Assembly (NCBI GenBank): GCA_040880285.1
Contig: JBBDIT010000058.1
Span: 25,537-89,536, forward strand
Direction: 5' to 3'
Length of the DNA: 64,000 nt
Origin: JANQJA01 sp040880285
GTDB lineage: Bacteria; Pseudomonadota; Gammaproteobacteria; Pseudomonadales; Azotimanducaceae
Positions 9,393 through 19,036 of this stretch are shown here, in pieces (position 1 is the first letter of the stretch; each line of letters starts with the position of its first letter). The notes beneath the pieces were generated by a model, which ran no database searches, was not told the DNA's origin, and saw nothing but the letters and a program-made list of their open reading frames with translations. Made by a program: the position numbers and the translations under genes.

Positions 9393-11534
9393 TCAGTCTT
9401 GTCGAGACTCTTCAACTTCAGCGTTCTCTTGAACCGCTGTTTGCTGACTACCGCCACCTGAAGGAACCTCCTTCATGGAAAGCTTGATGCGTCCACGATC
9501 AGTATCAAGGCAAATCACTTCCACTTCCTGCCCCTCGCTCAAGTAGTCAGTGACTTTTTCAACACGCTCGTCGGCAATTTGAGAAATGTGAACCAGGCCA
9601 TCCTTGCCTGGCAAGATATTAACAAATGCACCAAAGTCAGCGATTTTAACCACAGTTCCCTGGTAGATTTTGCCAATTTCTGCCTCTGCGGTGATTGCAT
9701 TGATTGCTGCGATAGCAGCATCACGTGACTCTGCACCTTCACCGAAGATCGTGATCGTGCCGTCGTCTTCAATGTCAATTGAAGCACCGGTTTCCTCGGT
9801 AATTGAACGGATAGTTGCGCCGCCCTTACCGATGACATCCCGAATCTTGTCGGCGTCAACCTTGATTGTTGTCATGGCAGGCGCGTTGTCCGACACGGTT
9901 TCCCTGGATCGACCCAGCACCTTGTTCATCTCACCCAGAATATGCAGGCGTGCTTCCTTCGCTTGCGCCAACGCGGTTTCCATAATCTCTTCGGTAATAC
10001 CCTGGATTTTGATGTCCATCTGCAGCGCGGTCACGCCCGTTTCCGTTCCCGCAACTTTGAAGTCCATATCACCCAGGTGATCTTCATCACCCAGGATATC
10101 GGTCAGGACAGCAAAACCATCCTCCTCTTTAACCAGCCCCATCGCAATACCGGCAACCGGTGCCTTTAGCGGGACGCCGGCATCCATCAGCGCAAGGCTT
10201 GTGCCACAGACTGTCGCCATGGAAGAAGAACCGTTGGATTCAGTAATTTCAGAGACCACACGGGTCGTGTATGGCCAGTCCTCAGCGCTCGGCAATACTG
10301 CCGATATGCCGCGCCTGGCCAGCCTGCCGTGACCGATCTCCCGCCTCTTTGGGCCACCTGAGAAACCGGTTTCCCCGACGCAATAGTGCGGAAAGTTATA
10401 ATGCAGCATAAAGTTATCGCGATACGTGCCCTGAAGGGCATCGACAATCTGCGCATCCCGCATCGAGCCCAGCGTCGCAGCCACAATTGCCTGGGTCTCG
10501 CCCCGGGTAAAGAGTGCCGAGCCATGCGCCCTGGCGAGAACTCCCACTTCTACATCGATGTTCCGTACGGTGCGCGTATCACGGCCGTCAATACGGGGTT
10601 CGCCGGCAATAATGCGCCGACGGACCGTCTTCTTCTCGACTGAGGCGAACATGCTCCTGACATCGTCTTCTGAAACGCCGGATTCATCATTGACGAACTC
10701 TGCGATCGCTTGTCCGCGCAGTTCCGACAATCTTTCCTGACGTTGCATCTTGTCGACGACCTGGTAGGCCTCACCAATTCCTGTGCCAAATTTGTCAGTG
10801 ACAGCAGACATGACGCCCTCATTGACCACTTCCGGTTGCCAATCCCAATCAGGCTTACCCGCTTCAGCCTTGAGCTCATTGATGGCTTTGATGACAGTCT
10901 GCATTTCCTGGTGAGCGAATAACACTGCACCCAGCATCTGGTCTTCTGTTAGCTCGCAGGCTTCTGATTCAACCATTAGTACCGCAGATTCTGTTCCCGC
11001 AACAACCATATCGAGATCTGAATCTTCCATCTGGTCGTAGCTGGGGTTGAGCAGATAACCATCTTTGGTAAACCCCACGCGCGCACCACCAATTGGTCCG
11101 GCAAATGGCATGCCCGACAAGGTCAGCGCCGCCGAAGTGCCAATCAGCGCAAGAATATCCGGGTCGACAGTCTTGTCCGCAGAGATGACTTGAGCCGTCA
11201 CCTGTACTTCATTCATAAAGCCTTTTGGAAACAGCGGTCGAATCGGACGGTCGATCAGTCGACAAGTCAGCGTTTCCTTCTCGGAGGGGCGGCCTTCACG
11301 ACGTGGGAAGCCACCTGGAATCCTGCCAGAGGCATACATCTTCTCTTCGTAATTGACCGTAAGTGGGAAGAAATCCTGTCCGGATCGTGCATCCCTTCTA
11401 CCTACAACGGCAACGAGCACGGTGGTTTCTGCCATCGTCACCAATACTGACGCTGTAGCCTGGCGAGCAATCTTGCCCGTTTCAATGACGACTTCATGGT
11501 CGCCGTATTTAAATTGCTTTCTTACCTGATTCAC
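9393..11534 (-). CDS. pnp: Polyribonucleotide nucleotidyltransferase (PNPase)
   Basis: Phosphorolytic 3'-5' exoribonuclease of the degradosome, also able to add nucleotides. Two RNase PH-like domains are seen (GRRDARSGQDFFPLTVNYEE and, in the second core, SSSMATVCGTSLALMDAGVP), then a KH domain (DVIGKGGATIRSITEETG) and an S1 domain (GTVVKIADFGAFVNILPG). The frame extends upstream to 11597, but a GTG at 11534 preceded by TGGAGAA gives a 713-residue protein starting NQVRKQFKYG that aligns with family N-termini, so GTG is preferred. It lies downstream of rpsO, as in most gammaproteobacteria, where the two are co-transcribed and the leader is an RNase III/PNPase autoregulation target. Confidence 0.97.
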   Translation of the reverse strand: MNQVRKQFKYGDHEVVIETGKIARQATASVLVTMAETTVLVAVVGRRDARSGQDFFPLTVNYEEKMYASGRIPGGFPRREGRPSEKETLTCRLIDRPIRPLFPKGFMNEVQVTAQVISADKTVDPDILALIGTSAALTLSGMPFAGPIGGARVGFTKDGYLLNPSYDQMEDSDLDMVVAGTESAVLMVESEACELTEDQMLGAVLFAHQEMQTVIKAINELKAEAGKPDWDWQPEVVNEGVMSAVTDKFGTGIGEAYQVVDKMQRQERLSELRGQAIAEFVNDESGVSEDDVRSMFASVEKKTVRRRIIAGEPRIDGRDTRTVRNIDVEVGVLARAHGSALFTRGETQAIVAATLGSMRDAQIVDALQGTYRDNFMLHYNFPHYCVGETGFSGGPKRREIGHGRLARRGISAVLPSAEDWPYTTRVVSEITESNGSSSMATVCGTSLALMDAGVPLKAPVAGIAMGLVKEEDGFAVLTDILGDEDHLGDMDFKVAGTETGVTALQMDIKIQGITEEIMETALAQAKEARLHILGEMNKVLGRSRETVSDNAPAMTTIKVDADKIRDVIGKGGATIRSITEETGASIDIEDDGTITIFGEGAESRDAAIAAINAITAEAEIGKIYQGTVVKIADFGAFVNILPGKDGLVHISQIADERVEKVTDYLSEGQEVEVICLDTDRGRIKLSMKEVPSGGGSQQTAVQENAEVEESRQD

Positions 11535-11618
11535 TAAATTCTCCAATGATTTTCCGTTTTGCCACGTTGCGAACCTTGCACTTTGAGGTTCACACACTCC
11601 GCGGCCAGGGCATCTTTC

Positions 11619-11888
11619 TTATCTTCGCAGCCCCAGTCTCTTGATCAGCTGAGCATATCGATCAGTGCTCTTGTTTTTTAAGTAGTTGAGCAGCTTCCTG
11701 CGCTGGCTCACCATTCTGAGTAAACCTACTCTTGAGTGGTGATCGTGACCGTGGGCCTTAAAATGCCCTTGCAGTTTCTCAATATTCGCGGTCAATAATG
11801 CCACCTGTACTTCAGGTGAACCGGAATCCTGCTCTGAACTACCAAATTCCTTGATAATCTCAGCTTTTTCTTGCGTTGATAACGCCAT
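11619..11888 (-). CDS. rpsO: 30S ribosomal protein S15
   Basis: 89-residue primary-binding protein of the 30S platform that contacts the 16S rRNA three-way junction and bridge B4. The signature runs through DSGSPEVQVALLTANIEKLQ, HxxDHHSRVGLL and RRKLLNYLK, ending LIKRLGLRR. Length and sequence are canonical. Located between truB and pnp. Confidence 0.97.
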   Translation of the reverse strand: MALSTQEKAEIIKEFGSSEQDSGSPEVQVALLTANIEKLQGHFKAHGHDHHSRVGLLRMVSQRRKLLNYLKNKSTDRYAQLIKRLGLRR

Positions 11889-11976
11889 TTCACTTTCTCC
11901 AATATGCTTGTTTCAACCGCCTCAAGACGGCGTTAACCACGTTCTACCGCGCATATTTGCAGTAGCCGTGTGTTCT

Positions 11977-12909
11977 CTAATGGGTCGCAACCAATCTTCT
12001 CGGGGCAACCCGCCCATCCTCCAGAATTTCGCCAACACCGAGAAAATCGCCCTCGCTATCTGTCGATTCTGAAAAAATTCTTACCCACCCATGCGTGGGT
12101 GCGTGAGAAATCTGTACCGCCTGTCCCTGCCTGAGGTAGGACGCGGTAACCTCTGTCAATTCAACTGCCGGCCAATGCTGAACCGCACTGGCAGCAGGTC
12201 TCATAAGCTCGTCTATCGCCTCTAACCCCATGTTTTCTTTAAGCTTTATAATCTCATCAAGGGTATGGGCCTCGCGCAAGTGATAGGGCCCCGATGCAAG
12301 CCGCGACAGGCCCACAACGTGCGCGCCGCAGCCTAACACGTGACCGATGTCTTCCGCTATAGAACGGATGTAAGTTCCTTTGCTGCAGAAAATTTCAAGC
12401 GTCAGTTCATCGCCGCAAAATCGGGTCAGCGCCAGGTCGTAAATCACCACCTTACGAGACTTTCTTTCAACCTCGATGCCCTGCCGCGCCAGCTTGTATA
12501 GAGGCGTCCCGTCCTGCTTGATCGCTGAATACATCGACGGGGTCTGTTCAATTTCGCCCCGGAATGCGTCCAGAATTCCTTCAAGGTACGACTCGCTCAA
12601 TGCCGGGACCGGCCGCTCGGCAATCACGTCGCCATCCGCATCGCCACTGGCGGTCGCCACGCCCAGCTTGATTCTGGCCCGGTAGCGTTTATCAGCGTCC
12701 AGCAAATATTGCGAAAACTTGGTCGCTTCACCAAAACACAAGGGCAGCACACCAGTTGCAAGTGGATCGAGGCTGCCGGTATGCCCGGCCTTGGCAGCAT
12801 TGAGGCAACGTTTCACTGCCTGTAGCGCACCATTGGAGGTCATACCAGCGGGTTTATCCAGTACAAGGATGCCATCGACCTGCCTGCGACTGCCGGATCG
12901 TCTACGCAT
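11977..12909 (-). CDS. truB: tRNA pseudouridine-55 synthase
   Basis: Makes pseudouridine 55 in the T-loop of elongator tRNAs. The catalytic loop GHTGSLDPLATG places the nucleophile at Asp48, the same number as in E. coli. The core motifs GILVLDKPAGMTSN, KRYRARIKLG, and GTYIRSIAEDIG follow in order, and the C-terminal part looks PUA-like (WPAVELTEVTASYLRQGQ). 310 residues, complete. Its ATG is 2 bases from the end of rbfA, so the two are tightly coupled. Confidence 0.96.
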   Translation of the reverse strand: MRRRSGSRRQVDGILVLDKPAGMTSNGALQAVKRCLNAAKAGHTGSLDPLATGVLPLCFGEATKFSQYLLDADKRYRARIKLGVATASGDADGDVIAERPVPALSESYLEGILDAFRGEIEQTPSMYSAIKQDGTPLYKLARQGIEVERKSRKVVIYDLALTRFCGDELTLEIFCSKGTYIRSIAEDIGHVLGCGAHVVGLSRLASGPYHLREAHTLDEIIKLKENMGLEAIDELMRPAASAVQHWPAVELTEVTASYLRQGQAVQISHAPTHGWVRIFSESTDSEGDFLGVGEILEDGRVAPRRLVATH

Positions 12910-12911
12910 TG

Positions 12912-13340
12912 TCAGGACTCATCCTTTGATTGATCTTCTGATTGGGCTTCTGATTGGGCTTCTGCTTGATTCTGGTAATCAGGATGTGTTCGGTCCTTTC
13001 GGACGGCTTCTGCTATCACTCGCGACATCCGGGCGCCTTCTTCGATGGAGTGATCATAATGAAATCGTAGCCTCGGCGTCGTCCGCGTCGTAAGCGTTTT
13101 GGCAAGTTGGCTGCGAAGGAATCCAGACACCTTGGCCAGTGCCGCCTCGGCTGCAGATGCATCTTCGGGTCCTAACATAGTGAAATAGACATCCGCATAA
13201 GCAAGATCACGGCTGACCTTTACCTCATTGATGGTCACCATCCCAATCCGCGGGTCCTTCACTTCCATTTGAACAAGCCTCGCCAATTCCTGCTGAATCA
13301 GGTCCGCGACTCTTCTTCCTCGACTAAACTCTTTTGGCAC
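12912..13340 (-). CDS. rbfA: 30S ribosome-binding factor A
   Basis: KH-fold factor for late 30S maturation and cold adaptation, binding near helix 44/45. The family core is complete: RVADLIQQELARLVQMEVKD, VKVSRDLAYADVYFT and TTPRLRFHYDHSIEEG. After the core the protein ends in a hydrophilic tail built of near repeats (AEAQSEAQSEDQSKDES), encoded by a short imperfect DNA repeat; this tail is not part of the fold and is probably disordered. Part of the rimP-nusA-infB-rbfA-truB run. Confidence 0.96.
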   Translation of the reverse strand: MPKEFSRGRRVADLIQQELARLVQMEVKDPRIGMVTINEVKVSRDLAYADVYFTMLGPEDASAAEAALAKVSGFLRSQLAKTLTTRTTPRLRFHYDHSIEEGARMSRVIAEAVRKDRTHPDYQNQAEAQSEAQSEDQSKDES

Positions 13341-13366
13341 TTATGCTCCGTTTGCCCTGCAAAGTG

Positions 13367-15961
13367 TTATAACTCGCGAGCAACCTCTCGTGTATCGAAG
13401 ACCTCTATCTGGTCACCCACCTTGACGTCATTATAGTTTTTGACGCCAATACCACATTCGGTGCCGTTCCGCGCCTCGCTTACTTCATCCTTAAAATGTC
13501 GCAAGGATTCGAGTTCTCCTTCGAAAATCACAACATTGTCCCGAAGCACGCGGATTTTCTTATCCCGGAATACCGTACCTTCTATCACCATACAGCCAGC
13601 GATGCTGCCGAACTTCTTCGATTGGAAAACATCACGAACCTGGGCGATGCCCACAATTTCTTCCCGCACTTCCGGCGACAACATACCGGACAAGGCCGCC
13701 TTGACGTCATCAACAAGATCGTAGATAACCTTGTAATAGCGCAGGTCCAGTCCTTCCGATTCGATCAGTTTGCGAGCTGCAGGGTCGGCCCGAACATTAA
13801 ATCCAAAGATGACCGCTCCGGCTGTAATCGCGTAGTTCACGTCGGACTCCGCAATCGCACCTACTCCTGAGAACACCACATTTACCTTGACCTCGTCATT
13901 ACCCAGGTCATTCAACGCAGACACGATCGCTTCCAGTGATCCTCGTACATCTGCCTTGACAACAATGTTGAGCAGTTTGGTTTCCTCACTACCAAAACTC
14001 TCAAGCAGGTTGTCCAGACTGGCAGCCGGGGAGGAAAGCCGCTCATCATTGGCCCTCTCGCGACGAAAGTCGGCGACTTCACGCGCCCTTTTTTCATCAG
14101 TAGCAACCAGGAACGGGTCACCCGCATTGGGCGTACCATTGAGCCCTAACATTGCAACCGGAGTTGCAGGTCCGGCAGACTTGACCTGCTTGCCGTTTTC
14201 ATCGGTAATCGCACGCACACGACCAAACTGTTGACCGGCAACAATGACATCCCCCTGGTTCAAGGTTCCGTTTTGAACGAGAAGCGTCGCTATCGGGCCC
14301 TTACCACGATCCAGCTCGGATTCAACCACCACACCTCGAGCGGGACCATCGTATACGGCCTTTAATTCCAGTATCTCGGACTGCAACAAAACGGCTTCCA
14401 ACAAATCATCAATACCTTCACCGGTCATTGCCGAGACGGGTACAAACTGTACGTCGCCGCCCCAGTCATCAGGGATAACGCCTCTTGACGATAGTTCATT
14501 CTTGACACGTTCCGGATCGGCGCCTTCAACATCCATTTTGTTGATAGCAACGACGATGGGTACGCCTGCACCTCTTGCGTGCTGGATCGCTTCTTCTGTT
14601 TGCGGCATAACACCATCGTCTGCTGCAACAACCAGAATAACGATGTCAGTACATTCAGCACCACGTGCACGCATTTGCGTAAATGCGGCATGTCCCGGCG
14701 TATCGATAAAACAGATTTCGCCTTGTCCGGTTTTAACCCGGTACGCGCCAATATGCTGGGTAATACCCCCGGCCTCGCCGCTAACGACCTTGGACTTGCG
14801 AATGTAATCAAGCAGGGATGTCTTACCATGATCAACATGACCCATCACTGTGACGACTGGAGCGCGCGGTTTCTCTTCACCCTCGAGCGCCATTTCGTCT
14901 TCCAGCAATTTTTCAACCGCATCAGACTCGATATACTTGACGGAATGGCCAAATTCTTCAATGACAAGTGTTGCCGTATCCTGATCAATCGACTGATTGA
15001 GATTAGCCATCACGCCCATATTCATAAGCGCCTTGATTACCTCATTGGCCTTGACCGACATCTTTTGTGACAGCTGCGCCACAGTAATTGCCTCGCCGAT
15101 TTCAATTTCCTTTTTTATTTCCTCGGTCGGCGCCTTGAACTGGTGACGAGGACCTTGCGGTTTGGCCGGCCGTTTTGTGCGTGCACTGGAAAGGCCAAGA
15201 GTTGAGCTCTCTTCTTTTGGCTCTTCCTCAATGATGGCTTCAACTTCGCCTTCCAGTAATTCTTCAACTTCCTCTTCCAACAGTTCCTCAACCCGGCGCT
15301 TGCGATTGCCATGGCGCGAACGTTTTTCGGCGGTATCTGCGTCGTCCAGGTCGTGCCGATCACGCTTGTCCTTGCGTGTTGATACTTTGCTTTCTTCGAG
15401 TTCCTTCTCGGTCTCAACTTTCTTGGCTTCCGCCTCCTTTTCTTCTTTTAGCCTGGCCTCGGCTTCATCCCTGGCTTTCTGCTCCGCGAGTTTCGCAGCC
15501 CGTTCAACGGCCTCATTTCGTTTTCGTTCCGCCTCGGCTTCCGCCTCTGCATGCGCTGCCCTGCGTCTTGCCTCCTCATCTGAAGTCCGGCTGACTTCAA
15601 TCTTGGCAGGCGCCTTCGACGATTCCTCAGCAGAAGGGGCAACGCCGGATTCTGCGGCCTCGGCACGGCGGACATAGGTGCGTTTCTTCCGAACTTCAAC
15701 ATTGACCGTACGGCCGCGCCCACTCGAACCACCTGTCTTCAAGGTGCTTAGGGTTCGGCGTTTCAGTGTGATTTTTCTCGGCGCATCATCAGATTCGCCG
15801 TGCGCTTTCTTACGGTGAGCGAGGAGTGTCTGTTTTTCATCTTCGCTGACAAGATCGTCGGGATTCTTTTGGGGCAGGCCGGCCTCTTGCATTTGCTGCA
15901 ATAGTCGATCAACGGGCGTTTCTATCGTCTCCGCCAGTTGTACTACCGTGACATCTGCCAT
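13367..15961 (-). CDS. infB: Translation initiation factor IF-2
   Basis: GTPase that brings fMet-tRNA to the 30S subunit and promotes subunit joining. 864 residues. The N-terminal segment (VVQLAETIETPVDRLLQQMQ) is an IF2-N subdomain, followed by a long, very charged Ala/Glu/Lys/Arg linker to about residue 270 and a second IF2-N unit (ITVAQLSQKMSVKANEVIKA). The G domain shows GHVDHGKTSLLD (G1), DTPGHAAF (G3) and NKMD (G4). Domains II, III and IV follow to the C-terminus. nusA ends 17 bases upstream. Confidence 0.97.
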   Translation of the reverse strand: MADVTVVQLAETIETPVDRLLQQMQEAGLPQKNPDDLVSEDEKQTLLAHRKKAHGESDDAPRKITLKRRTLSTLKTGGSSGRGRTVNVEVRKKRTYVRRAEAAESGVAPSAEESSKAPAKIEVSRTSDEEARRRAAHAEAEAEAERKRNEAVERAAKLAEQKARDEAEARLKEEKEAEAKKVETEKELEESKVSTRKDKRDRHDLDDADTAEKRSRHGNRKRRVEELLEEEVEELLEGEVEAIIEEEPKEESSTLGLSSARTKRPAKPQGPRHQFKAPTEEIKKEIEIGEAITVAQLSQKMSVKANEVIKALMNMGVMANLNQSIDQDTATLVIEEFGHSVKYIESDAVEKLLEDEMALEGEEKPRAPVVTVMGHVDHGKTSLLDYIRKSKVVSGEAGGITQHIGAYRVKTGQGEICFIDTPGHAAFTQMRARGAECTDIVILVVAADDGVMPQTEEAIQHARGAGVPIVVAINKMDVEGADPERVKNELSSRGVIPDDWGGDVQFVPVSAMTGEGIDDLLEAVLLQSEILELKAVYDGPARGVVVESELDRGKGPIATLLVQNGTLNQGDVIVAGQQFGRVRAITDENGKQVKSAGPATPVAMLGLNGTPNAGDPFLVATDEKRAREVADFRRERANDERLSSPAASLDNLLESFGSEETKLLNIVVKADVRGSLEAIVSALNDLGNDEVKVNVVFSGVGAIAESDVNYAITAGAVIFGFNVRADPAARKLIESEGLDLRYYKVIYDLVDDVKAALSGMLSPEVREEIVGIAQVRDVFQSKKFGSIAGCMVIEGTVFRDKKIRVLRDNVVIFEGELESLRHFKDEVSEARNGTECGIGVKNYNDVKVGDQIEVFDTREVAREL

Positions 15962-15978
15962 TTACTTCTCCCAGGTTT

Positions 15979-17499
15979 TCAAGCCTCATCGGCTTGATCT
16001 TCTTCCAACTCTTCGTCTGCAAACCATGGCGCGCGCGCGGTCATTATGAGCTCTCCTGCCCGCTGCTGGTCCAGGTCTTCAATATCGAGCAGGTCATCGA
16101 CCGCTTGTTCGGCCAGATCTTCCATTGTGATGATACCCATGGCTGCCAGTTGATAAGCGAGCCGGGTATCCATACCTTCCATGTTCAGCAGATCCTCTGC
16201 CGGTTCCTTGTTGTCGAGCGCTTCTTCCGTTGCGAGTTCCATGGTGGTCAACGCACTCTTGGCGCGATTTCTCAATTCTTCGACAATTTCTTCGTCGAAT
16301 CCTTCAATGGCGATCATCTCTTCGATAGGTACGTAGGCAATTTCCTCAAGGGTCGCAAAACCTTCCTCAACGAGTACTGTAGCCACGTCTTCATCAACGT
16401 CGAGCTTTTCCATAAACCCTTCGATCACCGTGCCGGCTTCCTGTTCTTGCTTGGCTGATGCTTCTTCTTCCGTCATAATGTTGAGTTCCCAGCCGGTCAA
16501 CTCACTCGCCAATTTTACGTTCTGGCCACCACGTCCAATCGCCTGCGCAAGGTTATCCTCGCCAACCGCGATATCCATGCTTCTGGTTTCTTCATCCACG
16601 ACGATCGACACAACTTCGGCGGGCGACATCGCGTTGATGGCAAGCTGTGCCACATTGTCATCCCATGGCACGATGTCAATTCTTTCGTTTCCGAGTTCAC
16701 CGGAGACAGCCTGGACACGAGAACCCCGCATACCCACACAGGCACCAACCGGATCAATACGGCCATCATTGGTCTTGACCGCGATTTTTGCCCTGGAACC
16801 CGGGTCTCTTGCCGCGGCCAGTATCTCAATGACGCCATCGGCAATCTCGGGCACTTCTATTTTGAACAATTCGATCAGCATATCAGGTGAGGTCCGAGAC
16901 AAAGCCAGCTGCGGGCCACGCGTGTCAGACCGTACCTCTTTTAGCAGTGCCCGAAGCCGATCACCGACACGGAAAGTTTCACGCGGAATCCACTCTTCAC
17001 GGGGCAAAATCGCTTCTGCATTATTACCCAGATCAACAATGACCGCTTCTCGCGTCACTTTTTTGACCTGGCCATTAACCAACTCACCGACCCGGGCCGC
17101 GTAGGCTTCAACTACCTGTGCGCGTTCAGCTTCACGAACCTTCTGTACGATCACTTGTTTGGCGGTCTGGGCCGCGATTCGCCCAAATTCAACCGACTCG
17201 ACCCCTTCTTCGTAGAAATCGCCGACCACAAGGGTCGAGTCTTTCGTCTGAGCGTCACTTAATGTTATTTCCGCTTCGGGGAATTCCACCTCCGCATCAT
17301 CGTCCACAACCAGCCAGCGGCGAAAGGTTTCATATTCACCTGTTTCCTGGTCAATCGCGACCCTGAGTTCAACTTCTTCCGAGTAGCGCTTCTTGGTGGC
17401 TGTCGCTAATGCGAGTTCCAACGCATCAAAGATGATGTCCTGGGACACCCCCTTCTCGTTAGAGACCGAGTCGACTACCAACAATATCTCTTTACTCAT
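15979..17499 (-). CDS. nusA: Transcription termination/antitermination factor NusA
   Basis: Binds RNA polymerase and nascent RNA to modulate pausing, intrinsic termination and antitermination. 506 residues with an N-terminal RNAP-binding domain, an S1 domain (VNGQVKKVTREAVIVDLG), two KH domains (around VGACVGMRGSRVQAVSGELG and AIGRGGQNVKLASELTG) and two C-terminal acidic repeats, the second ending WFADEELEEDQADEA. Both acidic repeats are present, as in E. coli. Autogenous control through the terminators upstream of rimP is plausible. Confidence 0.97.
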   Translation of the reverse strand: MSKEILLVVDSVSNEKGVSQDIIFDALELALATATKKRYSEEVELRVAIDQETGEYETFRRWLVVDDDAEVEFPEAEITLSDAQTKDSTLVVGDFYEEGVESVEFGRIAAQTAKQVIVQKVREAERAQVVEAYAARVGELVNGQVKKVTREAVIVDLGNNAEAILPREEWIPRETFRVGDRLRALLKEVRSDTRGPQLALSRTSPDMLIELFKIEVPEIADGVIEILAAARDPGSRAKIAVKTNDGRIDPVGACVGMRGSRVQAVSGELGNERIDIVPWDDNVAQLAINAMSPAEVVSIVVDEETRSMDIAVGEDNLAQAIGRGGQNVKLASELTGWELNIMTEEEASAKQEQEAGTVIEGFMEKLDVDEDVATVLVEEGFATLEEIAYVPIEEMIAIEGFDEEIVEELRNRAKSALTTMELATEEALDNKEPAEDLLNMEGMDTRLAYQLAAMGIITMEDLAEQAVDDLLDIEDLDQQRAGELIMTARAPWFADEELEEDQADEA

Positions 17500-17571
17500 T
17501 GCCTTGCCTCAAACTGACAACCGCGCCTGGCAAAGCCAATGGCGCAAAACCGGGTAACCTGGAGACCCGAC

Positions 17572-18021
17572 TCATTTGTATGTCGGAATAAGATTCGCTC
17601 GATCAATCTGGTCGAACGGAAACAAATATTCCTCGTCCCCGGATCGAACCACGACCTCGTCGTCCTCGATCCCGCACAACTGTCCTTTGAATCGCCGTCT
17701 GCCTTCATAGGGAGACTTCAGGCTAATCCGGACCTGTTCTCCTTCAAACGCCTCAAACTGCGGCAGCGTAAACAGTCTCCTGTCCAACCCGGGAGAAGAT
17801 ACTTCGAGGGTATATTGCGCCTCAATTGGATCTTCTACATCCATTACCGCACTAATCTGTCGACTTACTCTTGCACAATCGTCGACATCGACTCCTGCCT
17901 CTTTTTCAATGTAGACCTTGAGTTGGGCGCGCTTACCATGCGCCAGATACTCGATGCCCCACAATTCAAGGCCCAATCCTTCTACAACGGGTTCAATCAG
18001 CGATCGTAATTGCTCTTGCAC
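17572..18021 (-). CDS. rimP: Ribosome maturation factor RimP
   Basis: Assists 30S assembly around S12 and the central pseudoknot. The family core is intact: VVEGLGLELWGIEYL, GVDVDDCARVSRQISAVMDV and EVSSPGLDRRLF, then the SH3-like C-terminal domain. The frame is open to an ATG at 18072, which would add 17 residues (MYTPQAWSG and onward) not seen in the family. A GTG at 18021 preceded by GAGG at good spacing gives 149 residues, close to E. coli's 150, and is preferred; the ATG remains possible. First gene of the nusA operon. Confidence 0.92.
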   Translation of the reverse strand: MQEQLRSLIEPVVEGLGLELWGIEYLAHGKRAQLKVYIEKEAGVDVDDCARVSRQISAVMDVEDPIEAQYTLEVSSPGLDRRLFTLPQFEAFEGEQVRISLKSPYEGRRRFKGQLCGIEDDEVVVRSGDEEYLFPFDQIDRANLIPTYK

Positions 18022-18093
18022 CCTTTGCCTCGTCTTGAATCTTGCCCCTGACCACGCCTGCGGCGTATACATACTGCGCCCTGCAGCGTAAAT

Positions 18094-18116
18094 AAAAAAT
18101 GGGCATAAAGCCCATT
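18094..18116 (-). terminator. Intrinsic terminator/attenuator just upstream of rimP
   Basis: On the minus strand AATGGGC, a 5-base loop and GCCCATT form a 7-bp stem followed by six T. It lies between the tRNA-fMet gene and rimP, a few tens of bases before the rimP start, so it could act as an attenuator for the nusA operon. Confidence 0.75.
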
Positions 18117-18199
18117 CTCAACTACCCACATGGACACCAGGGTCCTTGCAAGTCCACGCTCTTGTCTCCGGGCTTCCACAAATGTCCACCCGGTCTAGC

Positions 18200-18219
18200 A
18201 AAAAGCCCCGAAACGGGGC
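18200..18219 (-). terminator. Intrinsic terminator after tRNA-fMet
   Basis: On the minus strand GCCCCG-TTT-CGGGGC (18219-18205) is followed by five T (18204-18200). It begins 10 bases after the CCA end of the initiator tRNA gene and should end its transcript or partly stop readthrough into rimP. Confidence 0.85.
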
Positions 18220-18228
18220 CCCTAAATG

Positions 18229-18305
<77 letters not shown>

Positions 18306-18473
18306 ATAACAAGGGCCCGAATTATAGGGGCGCATAGGACGTCGGTCAACCACCACGATCGAGTGGCTGAAAATAAGTGGCAGGGCGCCTGCGCAGGCAC
18401 AGAATGCCAGGAGGCGTTATTAATACAGTTAATATTTGTAGCCGTTGCCGATAAGACTACAAAATAGCTGATT

Positions 18474-18560
18474 TGGTGCCGAAGAGAGGACTTGAACCTC
18501 CACGAGCATAAGCTCACTACCCCCTCAAGATAGCGTGTCTACCAATTCCACCACTTCGGC
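18474..18560 (-). tRNA. tRNA-Leu (GAG)
   Basis: 87-nt class II tRNA with a long variable arm and encoded CCA. Acceptor stem GCCGAAG pairs with CTTCGGC; the anticodon stem-loop CTATC-TTGAGGG-GGTAG gives anticodon GAG, reading CTC/CTT. It lies 4 bases from secG, the usual secG-leuU-metY arrangement. Confidence 0.95.
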
Positions 18561-18564
18561 AATT

Positions 18565-19017
18565 TTAACCTTCAGGAATCTCAGGTTCAGCTCCCGGCTC
18601 CAGGACAAGGGGAACTTCTGACTCCTCGTCCCAACCTGACGATCCTTTTGTACCTTTTGTACCTTCTATAGCTTCTGCACCTTCTATACCTTCTGTACCT
18701 TCTAGACTACCCGCTGGCGCATTTTGCTCCGTCACGATCCCGGGAATACCAACATCACGAGCCGCAATCGAATGTTCCCTGGCGAAATACGCAAGCCCAA
18801 AGCTGGTCAGAAAAAATGCGATCGCAAGCGTCGTGGTGAGCCGGGTGAGGAAATTCCCGGAGCCACCACTACCAAACACCGTATTGGATGCACCCCCGCC
18901 GAAGCCCGAGCCCATCTCTGCACCGCGTCCTTGCTGAATCAGCACCAGGCCAATAATAGCCAGTGCAGCCAGTACATGCGCTACCAATACGATCGTTTCA
19001 AGAACCTGCAGTTCCAT
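18565..19017 (-). CDS. secG: Preprotein translocase subunit SecG
   Basis: Small auxiliary subunit of the SecYEG channel. Two membrane helices are visible (TIVLVAHVLAALAIIGLVLI and FLTRLTTTLAIAFFLTSFGL) separated by the conserved cytoplasmic QQGRGAEMGSGFGGGASNTVFG loop region. The frame extends to 19128, but the ATG at 19017 (MELQVLETIV) follows GAAGGGTGAC and matches SecG N-termini, giving 150 residues. The tail is longer than in E. coli and contains a run of EGT/EGI/EGA near repeats, probably disordered. Confidence 0.94.
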   Translation of the reverse strand: MELQVLETIVLVAHVLAALAIIGLVLIQQGRGAEMGSGFGGGASNTVFGSGGSGNFLTRLTTTLAIAFFLTSFGLAYFAREHSIAARDVGIPGIVTEQNAPAGSLEGTEGIEGAEAIEGTKGTKGSSGWDEESEVPLVLEPGAEPEIPEG

Positions 19018-19036
19018 GTCACCCTTCTCAAATCTG

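Noticed and set aside
13440..15677. Plus-strand frames opposite infB, including a Ser-rich 171-codon one
   Set aside because: They are antisense to the charged linker of IF-2 (Glu/Arg codons read as Ser/Leu) and have no supporting signal.
18072..18072. ATG start for rimP at 18072
   Set aside because: It adds 17 residues absent from the family; the GTG at 18021 with GAGG is closer to the usual length, although the ATG is not excluded.
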